A stretch of DNA of 27,912 nt, taken from the NCBI GenBank assembly GCA_016703225.1, contig JADJCM010000007.1:1-27912 (forward strand), in the 5' to 3' direction. The notes beneath the pieces were generated by a model. It was given only the letters and a program-made list of their open reading frames with translations, ran no database searches and was not told the origin of the DNA. Of this stretch, positions 10,073-17,769 are shown piece after piece. Position 1 is the first letter of the stretch. The number at the start of each line of letters is the position of its first letter. Both the position numbers and the translations under genes were made by a program. The stretch is from Lysobacterales bacterium (GTDB taxonomy: Bacteria; Pseudomonadota; Gammaproteobacteria; Xanthomonadales; Ahniellaceae).

Positions 10073-10465
10073 CTACCAGCCCTCGCCCCTGCACAACTCC
10101 ACCCGCGTTCCGGTTTGGGCGCCGGGGCGTTGGGTGGTGCCTTGTAGGCAGTTTGGGCGATCGGGGGAAGGGGGTTGCAGGGTGAGGAGGCCGTCGCCTT
10201 GGTTGATGCGCAGTACGTCGGACTCGATGGTGGCGTGAAGTATCAGGCTGGCGGTTTCGCCGCGGGTTTCCGCTGCGACGCGGCCGTCAGGCAGAATGGT
10301 GACCTGTAGCGATTGCGTCGGTACTTGCGGATTCACCCAGTGGCCGGCGAAGGGCGAGCGGTTTGGGGCGGCCGGTGGCAGGATCCAGGGTGCAGGGGCG
10401 GCGGCAGTGTTGTGGTCAGCGCAGGCGGAAAGTGCTGGAATCAGAAGCATGATGAAGCGCGCCAC
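10073..10465 (-). CDS. putative lipoprotein, unknown function
   Basis: From the GTG at 10465 the protein has 130 residues, with a short signal VARFIMLLIPALSAC in which LSAC is a lipobox (acylated Cys15). The mature part has a short linker rich in Ala and Pro and then a compact domain FAGHWVNPQVPTQSLQVTIL with DGRVAAETRGETASLILHA after it, ending CRGEGW. The pattern is like small lipoproteins that carry one beta-rich domain. The alternative ATG at 10450 would remove the positively charged part of the signal. The 5' end overlaps that of the divergent kinase gene. No family is recognised; the gene call rests on the lipobox and the beta-rich pattern. Confidence 0.6.
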   Translation of the reverse strand: MARFIMLLIPALSACADHNTAAAPAPWILPPAAPNRSPFAGHWVNPQVPTQSLQVTILPDGRVAAETRGETASLILHATIESDVLRINQGDGLLTLQPPSPDRPNCLQGTTQRPGAQTGTRVELCRGEGW

Positions 10466-13400
10466 CCGTCGCCGCGAGAGTGCTGGACTGCTGCGGCGAA
10501 TCGGGCGCGGGCTCGCGTTCGCGTTCGCGTTCGCGTCGCTGTTGCTGGCGCAGGCTGCAGTGGCCATCGACGTTGAGCGTCCCCTGTTGAACACTGAAAT
10601 GGAGGTGTTCTCGCATCGCAGTGTATTACCGCGCCGCGCGGCGGTGACAGCGATTGCGGAGGACCGGCTGGGGCAAGTCTGGCTGGGCACGTCCTCGGGA
10701 GTGCACCGCCACGATGGCTTCGAGTGGCAGGACATGCGCCTGCAGGAGGCGGGTCGGGCGTTGGCGGTGCGCAGCATGCTCGCTACCCGCGATGGCAGCG
10801 TACGCGCGCTGGATCTGGACGGCGGCGTGCACGAATGGCGCGATGGAGCCTGGCTCGAGCGCGTCGCGAAGACGCAGCGCATCCACGCCTTCGGTCTGGA
10901 TCACCACGGGCGCGTTCTGGTGGCGATCGACGACGGCTTGGCGGTACTCGACGGGGAGCAGCTGCATCGGCTGTCCGGTTCGCGCGCCGCCGTGTGGGTG
11001 TCTCGCATCAAGGTTCGAAATGGACAGACGCTGCTGCTCGAAGGCGTTTCAGCCAGCACCAGACAAGTGCTGCGGCTCACCGAGACCGACGAGCTGGTCG
11101 CCGATGCGCGATTTGCCCGACTCGCCAACGGGTTGAAGTACCTCGCCGATTTTGACGTCGGCGTGGACGGGGCCGCTGCTGTCGGTGGCGACCAAGTGCG
11201 CTGGATGAGCGTGCAGGGCAACGTCACCACCCTGACCGATGTGCCGAAGGGACAGAGTGGCGAGCCGGCGCAACTGGGCTACGAGTCGCAGATTCTGCTG
11301 GATCGCGACGGCGGATTGTGGATCGCCGGATTGGGCGACACCGGCGTCGTGCGCTATACGCCTCGCGGTGGCGTGCAGCGTCGCGCCGCGGCGCTGCCGT
11401 TTCGCATCGCCACGGCGTTGCACGAGACACGGCAAGGTTCGATCTGGGTTGGCTTGTGGCGTGGAGCCGTGGTCTTTCGCGATGTCCCCATCCACCAGCG
11501 ATGGCTCGATCCGGGGAGCTATGGCGATGGTCACGCCAATGCGGTTACGCGTGGTGCGGACGGCAGCATCTGGGCCGCGAGGTTTCACGGCTTGTCGCAG
11601 TTCTCCGAGTCGGGCACCCAGTTGGCGATCCTCCCGCCGCCGAATGCCGCGACGCTGCGATCTGTCGTAGCGCTTGCCGATGGTTCGCTGCTGGTTGCCG
11701 CCGACCACGAGATCCATCGCGGAAAGGGCGGACAGTGGCGACGGATGGATCTGTCGGCCACGCTGGGTGAGGGTCGCGCGATCACCGGCCTGGCCGTGGA
11801 TGCTTCGCAGCAAGTCTGGATCGGAACCACCGACGGCTTGTACCGGCTGTTCGCGGAAGAAGCCGAGGCGCTGGCAAGCGTGCGTGGACCGATCCGCCAA
11901 ATCGTTTCCGAAGGCGGGCATCTGTGGGTGGTGGGCGACCGGCTGTGGCGCATTCCAGCCACGGGTTCCGCCGTGGTGCCCGAGAGCATCGACACGCGCG
12001 ACCTGGATGCCGCGACGATTCGTTCGTTGGTGGTGCTCGAAAACGGCGACGTTTGGCTGGCGACCGATGGCTCCGGACTGGTTCGGCGATCAGCAGACGG
12101 CGGTCTGCAGCGCTACGGGATTGCCGAGGGACTGCCGTCCCAGCGTTTCGCAATGATCGCGGCCAGCGGTGACCCTGCGCAGCCGACGCTCTGGGCAGCC
12201 CCGGTGATGGTCGACCACAACCAGGTGTTCTGGATTGTTTCGTGGAAAGCGATGGCCGACGGTGGCGTGCCGGCCTGGCGTGGCTACGGCGCGCGCGAAG
12301 GGCTGGTCGACCCGCCGGCGCATCCAGACAATTTCCCGGCCGCCGTGGCGACGCCCGACGGCGGCTTGCGGATCGCCACGCCGGGCGGGTTGGTCGTGGC
12401 ACGTGCGCCACCGTCGCAAGGTCTTGCGGCCCCGGGTCTTGCGGCGGTTCTGGTCGACAACCGCGAAGTCGCTCGAACGGACACGCTCGATGCAGCGCAT
12501 CCGGTCACCTTGCGCCTCGCGACGAATGAGGATCCGGAGCGCATCGAGACCTGGTACCGCGTCGATTCGGCGGCGGCCGTCCAGGCTTCTCGACCCGGAC
12601 GCATCGAATTGGGGTTCCTTCGGTCCGCGACCACTACGGTGCAGGTGCAATTCCGCCAGGACGGGTTGGCCGGTCCTTACAGCACCATCACCCTGCGCGC
12701 CCGTCTGCCCGTCTATGCACAGTGGTGGTTCGCGCCGCTGCTCGGGAGCGTCCTGCTCGCGCTGCTCGGACTCAGCGCCTGGCTCGCGGCGAAAGCGCGT
12801 CGCGCGCGGCGTGCGGCGCAGGAGGCGCACGACCGGCTACAGCATGCGCTCACCGGAGAGTGGATCGGACTGGAACCGCTGGAGAGGGTCATGCTCGGGG
12901 CTTGCGCGCAGGGAATCGAGTTGCGTGCGGCGCAGACCCTAGTGTTGCAGGAGACGGGCGGCGTCGCCGCGTTCGCGGCGACCGTCGAACGTTGCATCGA
13001 GCGCCTGCTGCAGCGCGGACTGATCGACACCAAGGGGCTCGGGTGGCGCCTGCAGCGCGAAGCCTTCGCCCAATATGCGCCGGCATGCAAGCCCTTGGCC
13101 GTCATCCTCCAGGAGGAAGCGACGGTGATCGGTCCCTATCGGTGCCTGGCAGTGTTGGGTGCGGGCGGCATGGGGCGCGTGTTCCTCGGCAAGGCCCAAG
13201 GCGATGCCGACTGGAGCGCGATCAAGGTGATCCGGTCAGAGGCGTCGATCGAGAGGCTCGCGCGGCTGCGGCGCGAGGCCGAGGTGCTGGGCACGATCCA
13301 GCATCCGAATGTCGTGGCGCTGCTGGCGCATGGTCCCTGCGCACAAGGCTACTTCCTGGCGATGCCATGGATCGGCGGGCACCGCCTGGATCATTGCATC

Positions 13401-13934
13401 GAGCAAGGTCTGCAGGAGATGCAAGCTCGCACCATCGTCTTCGGCGTGATCGAGGCATTGTTCGCGGTTCATGGACGCGGCCTCGTGCATCGCGACGTCA
13501 AGCCGCAGAACGTGCTGGTGCGAGCCGATGGCAGCGCGGTTCTGATCGACTTCGGTGTCGCCCTGCAGCCCGACGCCGACACGCGCATGACCTCGACCGA
13601 TGCGATCGTCGGAACACCGGCCTATTTCTCACCCGAGTCGCTCAGTTGCGAGCAGCCCACAGCGGCTGCGGACTGGTGGGCCCTCGGGGTGCTCGCACAT
13701 GAAACCATGACGCAGGCTCTGCCCTGGGCCTGGCAGGGGCTCGATGAACACCACCGCCGACTTTCGCTGCTGCGCCCCCAGGGGCCGCCGCGCAATGCCC
13801 TGGCCGACTCCCTGCCCGAGCCGTGGCGCATGCTGATCGACGGCTGCCTGCATCCGGATCCGAACCAACGACAACGTGCTGCCGCCGCCTTCCGCACCGC
13901 GACGATCGCCAGCACGTCGTCGTCCGATTCGTGA
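10449..13934 (+). CDS. transmembrane receptor-type Ser/Thr kinase with periplasmic two-component-type beta-propeller
   Basis: From ATG 10449 the protein has 1161 residues. A signal sequence with an Arg-rich start and LAFAFAFASLLLAQ ends at AVA near residue 38. Residues about 40-690 hold propeller blades of the Reg_prop kind (QVWLGTSSGVHRHDG, GSIWVGLWRGAVVF, QVWIGTTDGLYRLF, GDVWLATDGSGLVR), then a Y_Y_Y-like domain up to about 755. A single membrane helix follows (about 760-782). After about 110 cytoplasmic residues comes a complete Hanks-type kinase: G904xG906xxG909, Lys926, HRDVKPQN with Asp1016 and Asn1021, and DFG at 1034-1036, plus a PE motif. The order is that of hybrid two-component sensors, but a Ser/Thr kinase replaces the histidine kinase; PknB-type receptors have the opposite order. 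The frame is open back to 10296, but the signal peptide decides the start. Substrate unknown. Confidence 0.9.
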   Translation: MMKRATRRRESAGLLRRIGRGLAFAFAFASLLLAQAAVAIDVERPLLNTEMEVFSHRSVLPRRAAVTAIAEDRLGQVWLGTSSGVHRHDGFEWQDMRLQEAGRALAVRSMLATRDGSVRALDLDGGVHEWRDGAWLERVAKTQRIHAFGLDHHGRVLVAIDDGLAVLDGEQLHRLSGSRAAVWVSRIKVRNGQTLLLEGVSASTRQVLRLTETDELVADARFARLANGLKYLADFDVGVDGAAAVGGDQVRWMSVQGNVTTLTDVPKGQSGEPAQLGYESQILLDRDGGLWIAGLGDTGVVRYTPRGGVQRRAAALPFRIATALHETRQGSIWVGLWRGAVVFRDVPIHQRWLDPGSYGDGHANAVTRGADGSIWAARFHGLSQFSESGTQLAILPPPNAATLRSVVALADGSLLVAADHEIHRGKGGQWRRMDLSATLGEGRAITGLAVDASQQVWIGTTDGLYRLFAEEAEALASVRGPIRQIVSEGGHLWVVGDRLWRIPATGSAVVPESIDTRDLDAATIRSLVVLENGDVWLATDGSGLVRRSADGGLQRYGIAEGLPSQRFAMIAASGDPAQPTLWAAPVMVDHNQVFWIVSWKAMADGGVPAWRGYGAREGLVDPPAHPDNFPAAVATPDGGLRIATPGGLVVARAPPSQGLAAPGLAAVLVDNREVARTDTLDAAHPVTLRLATNEDPERIETWYRVDSAAAVQASRPGRIELGFLRSATTTVQVQFRQDGLAGPYSTITLRARLPVYAQWWFAPLLGSVLLALLGLSAWLAAKARRARRAAQEAHDRLQHALTGEWIGLEPLERVMLGACAQGIELRAAQTLVLQETGGVAAFAATVERCIERLLQRGLIDTKGLGWRLQREAFAQYAPACKPLAVILQEEATVIGPYRCLAVLGAGGMGRVFLGKAQGDADWSAIKVIRSEASIERLARLRREAEVLGTIQHPNVVALLAHGPCAQGYFLAMPWIGGHRLDHCIEQGLQEMQARTIVFGVIEALFAVHGRGLVHRDVKPQNVLVRADGSAVLIDFGVALQPDADTRMTSTDAIVGTPAYFSPESLSCEQPTAAADWWALGVLAHETMTQALPWAWQGLDEHHRRLSLLRPQGPPRNALADSLPEPWRMLIDGCLHPDPNQRQRAAAAFRTATIASTSSSDS
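10515..10532 (+). repeat. GCGTTC hexanucleotide repeat, three units
   Basis: Three perfect GCGTTC units lie inside the hydrophobic core of the kinase's signal peptide and encode alternating Ala-Phe. The unit is a multiple of three, so slippage would lengthen or shorten the signal helix without a frameshift. Confidence 0.6.
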
Positions 13935-13953
13935 CCGTCGAAGGTGCACGTTC

Positions 13954-13997
13954 GCCAATTGTGGTTCCACTGATGCAAGTGCGCTGCCGCTAGCCTT
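13954..13997 (+). promoter_or_regulatory. 44-nt promoter-like element, copy C
   Basis: It is the gap-free counterpart of 9678-9721 (33 of 44 bases identical): GCCAATT, TGG-N2-CCACT ending at 13971, 17 bases, then GCTAGCCTT (13989-13997). It lies 83 bp ahead of the ATG at 14081 and 19 bp after the kinase stop. Confidence 0.6.
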
Positions 13998-14013
13998 GCC
14001 GCGGCGCGCCGGG

Positions 14014-14028
14014 CTTGCCGCAGGCAAG
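14014..14028 (+). promoter_or_regulatory. leader hairpin before the three-repeat protein
   Basis: CTTGCC-GCA-GGCAAG forms a perfect 6-bp stem with a 3-base loop in the expected untranslated leader. GCCTTGCC at 13993-14000 could pair with GGCAAGGC at 14023-14030 instead, but most of that arm would lie upstream of a start site about 7 bases after the -10 box. Confidence 0.35.
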
Positions 14029-15374
14029 GCGGCGCTGCAGCTGTCTCCGCAGGGAGAGGTCGGTTGATCCAGGGGGAGTCATGAGAGCGCTGGTCGCATT
14101 GTTCTTCCTTCTCATCACACAGTCTGCCCTCGGGCAGACAACGTTGGTGGTCTCGCCGTCCTCACCAGGTGGTCCACTGATCAAAGGCGTGAATGATCAA
14201 GAGGTCGCACGGTTTGCCCTGTCATCGACTACCGGCGCAACGTGGAATATGGCAAGGCTGCAATTCAACAAGGTCGTGCCGGGAAGCCCTTGGTCAGTCG
14301 GAAACATCGACAGCTTCTTCTCGAATGTCCGGATCAAGGACGGGTCCAACAACACGCTGGCCACGATCGATCCCGCATCGTGCGTGGGCGCAACATTCAC
14401 CTCCACGTTGTGGCAATGCGACGTTGTACTCAGCTTCACATTGCCACCGGCTGGAACTGCTGAGTGGCAAGTATTCATTGACATTCCACTCGCTTCACCG
14501 CTGAGTATCTTGCGTCAAGGATTTGTTCCTACGACAAGTCCCAACGTGCAAATCACCGGTGGCGGGATGGCCACTATTCCAAGTAGTCAATTTCAAGGTG
14601 GTCAACGTGCGGTTCAGGACCCGCCACCTCAGCCCACAATGGCGCTTTCTGCAAGTTCGCCGACGGGAGACATTCCGCGAGGGGCCATCAACGTGCTCGG
14701 TGGAAAGTTCGATCTTGCCGTAGGTGCAGGAAGTGGCAGCGTTTCGTTTACTGCCATGAGGATGGTCGTTGAAAAGACCGGCGGCAGCGCCTGGACTCTG
14801 GGCAGCATCGACAACGACTTCACGCAAATCGGCGTGTTCGATGGCATCGGGAATATTCCCGTGCCGAAGTTCAACCCGAGTGCGTGTGTGGATGTCTCGG
14901 TCACGGCGGATCGTTTTGAGTGCACTGTTCCAGTCACGTATTCGATTCCGGTAAACAGCTCGAGCGAGTTTCAGGTGATATTGAACGTCGCTGCCAATGG
15001 CGTAGCCGACACGCTGCGCGTCGGATTCATGCCGACCCTCACACCAAACACCACGCTGCCAGGGGGCGGATCTTTCACCTTTCCCGCGGCAGCTGTGTAT
15101 GGTGCGACACGGCAGCTGGTATTGCCGCCCGCACCTTCGATGACGCTCGCGGCCGGCTCGCCGACCACCGGAATCATCAAGGGAACCAACGACCAGACAC
15201 TGATGCAGACCACCGTGGGAATGAGCGCCGGAACCGGCTCGGCCACGGTGAACAGCGTGAAATTCATGGTGACCGGCGAAGGAACGGCGTGGACGCTCGG
15301 CAACATCGACAACGACTTCACGCAAATCGGCATCTACGATGACCTGAGCGGAACGGTGGTGGCGCAGATGAACC

Positions 15375-15383
15375 CGTCGGCAT
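15375..15383. repeat. 9-bp target-site duplication, left copy
   Basis: CGTCGGCAT lies immediately left of the IS end and is repeated exactly at 16742-16750. Nine-base duplications are usual for IS4-family elements. Confidence 0.93.
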
Positions 15384-16741
15384 CTGAGGTATCCCCGTTT
15401 TTCATGATAGCGGGCAGGTCTGAAGCGGGGGTGGAGCGCCATGCGCCAGGTGCGAGAGGAAGCGGAGGAGTTGATGCGGCGACGGCCACCAAGCGGGTCG
15501 GCGCAGGACTTCGACGCCGAGGCGCATGGTGGAGTGGTGGCTGCGCACGCAGGTGTTTTTGCCTTCGAGCCTGCCGCCGCGGCCCTGGTGTTCTTCGTGC
15601 AGTCCGACAAGCCAGGTCGCGAGTTGCACGAGTGCGAACAGCAGGAGCAGGTTGGAGAGGCGGGAGTCTTTCCGGGTCAGGCTGTGTTCGAAGCCGGCGC
15701 CAAAGGTTCCGCTCTTGAGGTCACGGAAGCCTTGCTCGATGGTCATGCGGCGCTGGTAGAGGCACGCCAGTTGCACCGGTGTGCCGCGCTCGGGTGGAAG
15801 CGATGTGGCGAGAACCCACGGTTCGCGTGCCGAGCGGGCAGCGCTCTGGCTGGTGCTGTCGCGTCGACGCGCACCGCGCCGGGTCAAGGCGCGACGCCCC
15901 TTCGGCCGCGACTGGTGGACAACGATCCGCGTTGTTACGGTCTTGGTGCGCCCGAGATGAAAGGCACCGAGTTCACGGCTGCGTTCCGGCAAGGCCAGTT
16001 CGTGGAGCGCGCTGCACGGCAACCAGTCGGCGGCGTTGATCGCAGCCTTCCGGACGGGCTGCACATGGACCGTGCCGCGCACTCGTCCAACGTAATCCCA
16101 GCCGAGTGCGGTGACTGCCGTGAACCATGGTCGACGGAATCCGGCGTCGCTCAGGATGACCGGTCGACAACCTTGCGGCAGCAAGCTCGCCAGCTCGCGT
16201 AGGAAGGCGCGCTCCACGACTGCCGAACCGGCGCTTTTCTCGGGGTGGACTTCTTCCCAGAGCGTCAGCGTTCGCCCGCGCACCGCCAGGCCGGCGCGCA
16301 ACAGTTTGAAGCTGCCATCGGGCTTGAGGTCGGACCAGTCGACGACGATCAACGGGTGGGGTTCGCGGATCAGCCAACGCAACATCGCCTGGTAGATAGC
16401 GGCACGCTGTCGCTCCAGCGGTGCACTGCGCAGCAGGCGGTCGATCGCCTTGAGTGGTGCGGCGACGCGCATCGCACCGGGCCAGTGGCGCGCGATCTCG
16501 GTCATGGTCAACCAGCTACCACTAGCCAGTGCATCGAGCGCCTTGAGCAGCACGGTGGCGGTTGCTGCGTGCAGGGTGGAGAAGACAGAGGGGAGGCATT
16601 GCGGCAAGATGGCGCTGGGGCGCATGAGCGTCGGTGATCCTTGGTCTAGACACCCGAACGATTACCGACCTCATGTCGCTCCGCAAGCTATCGCTTTGAT
16701 TTCGCAGGGCATCGTCGCGCGAAAAGGTGGGGATACCTCAG
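15384..16741 (-). mobile_element. complete IS4-family insertion sequence, 1358 bp
   Basis: Both ends carry CTGAGGTATCCCC as perfect 13-bp terminal inverted repeats, with further partial matches inward (TTTT). They are flanked by the 9-bp duplication CGTCGGCAT. The only gene is the transposase on the minus strand, 18 bp inside the left end and about 116 bp inside the right end. Intact ends, perfect duplication and an open transposase indicate a recent insertion. Confidence 0.93.
15402..16625 (-). CDS. IS4-family DDE transposase
   Basis: The 407-residue protein cuts and joins the element's ends. The first catalytic Asp is Asp96 in IVVDWSDL, the second Asp160 in VILSDAGF, and the third is Glu297 in the family's YREK signature: Tyr290, Arg293, Glu297 and Lys304 have the exact 2-3-6 spacing. 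A beta-rich insertion (about 175-280) lies between the second Asp and the Glu, as in the IS4/Tn5 group. ATG at 16625 opens the frame. The gene is antisense to the host gene it interrupts. Nothing suggests inactivation. Confidence 0.95.
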   Translation of the reverse strand: MRPSAILPQCLPSVFSTLHAATATVLLKALDALASGSWLTMTEIARHWPGAMRVAAPLKAIDRLLRSAPLERQRAAIYQAMLRWLIREPHPLIVVDWSDLKPDGSFKLLRAGLAVRGRTLTLWEEVHPEKSAGSAVVERAFLRELASLLPQGCRPVILSDAGFRRPWFTAVTALGWDYVGRVRGTVHVQPVRKAAINAADWLPCSALHELALPERSRELGAFHLGRTKTVTTRIVVHQSRPKGRRALTRRGARRRDSTSQSAARSAREPWVLATSLPPERGTPVQLACLYQRRMTIEQGFRDLKSGTFGAGFEHSLTRKDSRLSNLLLLFALVQLATWLVGLHEEHQGRGGRLEGKNTCVRSHHSTMRLGVEVLRRPAWWPSPHQLLRFLSHLAHGAPPPLQTCPLS

Positions 16742-16750
16742 CGTCGGCAT
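16742..16750. repeat. 9-bp target-site duplication, right copy
   Basis: CGTCGGCAT, identical to 15375-15383. The host gene resumes here with GCA followed by TGC (Cys435). Confidence 0.93.
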
Positions 16751-17104
16751 GCACCGTGGCCTCGCCCACAAGCTGGGAGTGCACCGCCACGACCCTGTAC
16801 GCGATGTCGGCGGGCACGACCCGAACCTGGAACATGGTGCTCGACATCCCGATGGGTGCAACCGCAACCAGCCTGCAGGGAAGCTTCGAGATCGGAAGCG
16901 CGAATGTCTCGTTGTCGGCAGGAGGAACGGCGTCCCTGCCCATGGTGCGAATCATCGGCGCCGTCCGTTCAATCAGTGCGCCACCGCTTATTTTCACGGA
17001 TGGGTTCGAGGGGTAGTGGGTTCGCGATTAACCCGTCACGCGATTAGTTACTGAGATTCGGTACCAATTCGGAAAACTGTTGGCCAATCATTCGGAGTCA
17101 CATT

Positions 17105-17548
17105 ATGAAGATTATTTTAGTTTTCCTGGCATTCGCAATGATATACGCGCCGTCTGATGTTAGCTTGGCAGCAGGAAAAGAGGACAGAGAAAGCAAGAAT
17201 AAGTCACAGGGCTCTTGCGTAACAAACTTTAGCGGGCGAGGTTTTCGCATGCTCGACATGAAGTCGAAAAAAGCGAGCTCCTGGCAAACGTTTGAAGGTA
17301 TCTCGTATGATCAGGCGTTTCGCAAAGTTGCACAAGCAACCGCAAAACGGGGTTGGACAAACATGGATTCAAACAAGGAACTGGGGACCGTTACTGCGGG
17401 TCTGCCGGGCTCCGCTATTAGCATTGTTGTAGAAGAACAGGGAAGCATCATACGCGTAGAGGCAACGATGGATCTTCAAAGTAGCTCATTCTCAGAAAAG
17501 GCCGCGAAAGAGACAATTTGCGTTAGCGTTGAGGCGCCGGGGCGATAA
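17105..17548 (+). CDS. small exported protein, unknown function
   Basis: The 147-residue protein has a signal peptide (MKIILVFLAFAMIYAPSDVS, then LAAG) and a mature part with Lys and Ser-rich start, one central region SYDQAFRKVAQATAKRGWTN and a late segment SIIRVEATMDLQSSS. Two cysteines, near residues 39 and 141, could form a disulfide. GGAG lies 8 bases before the ATG. Base composition and codon use are AT-richer than the neighbouring 65 %-GC-like genes (for example the first 60 bases), hinting at foreign origin. No family is recognised; the alternation of hydrophobic residues suggests a small alpha/beta domain. Confidence 0.7.
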   Translation: MKIILVFLAFAMIYAPSDVSLAAGKEDRESKNKSQGSCVTNFSGRGFRMLDMKSKKASSWQTFEGISYDQAFRKVAQATAKRGWTNMDSNKELGTVTAGLPGSAISIVVEEQGSIIRVEATMDLQSSSFSEKAAKETICVSVEAPGR

Positions 17549-17769
17549 GTAGCGAACACCCCGCGGGTTGTGCCGAATGGAGTTGATACGGATGGAAAGA
17601 CGGGTCTGCCTCGTTTCGTGTGGTGGACAAGGATCTTGACGTAGGGTAGTGCGCTGGCGTCCGCTTATCGTAGAATGAATACCAATTGGCCACGAGATTG
17701 AGCAAGCAACTGCAGATTCTGCGCCAAACAGGTGGCGCTCTGGAATTCCTGTCTTTTGGGGAGAGAATC

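Larger units (their letters stand above)
14081..17016 (+). pseudogene. secreted three-repeat protein with DGFE C-terminus, interrupted by an IS element
   Basis: The start has a GGGGGAG ribosome site 6-10 bases ahead and a signal peptide MRALVALFFLLITQSALG. Three repeats of about 166 residues follow, each with WxxGxIDxxF and later PxxC...(W/F)xC, for example NIDSFFSNVRIKD in repeat 1, SIDNDFTQIGVFD in repeat 2 and NIDNDFTQIGIYD in repeat 3. The third repeat is split at 15383 by the IS element and continues at 16751 (CTVASPTSWEC across the joint). Removing the element and one target copy leaves 1569 bases, 522 residues, with Cys435 restored at the exact junction. The protein ends LIFTDGFEG. The repeats are beta-rich; I know no function, so a secreted surface or matrix protein is a guess. 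As sequenced, translation runs into the IS and stops at 15718. Confidence 0.85.

Noticed and set aside
10296..10448. N-terminal extension of the kinase frame up to 10296
   Set aside because: It is antisense to the lipoprotein gene, has cysteine-rich nonsense composition and would bury the signal peptide 51 residues inside the protein.
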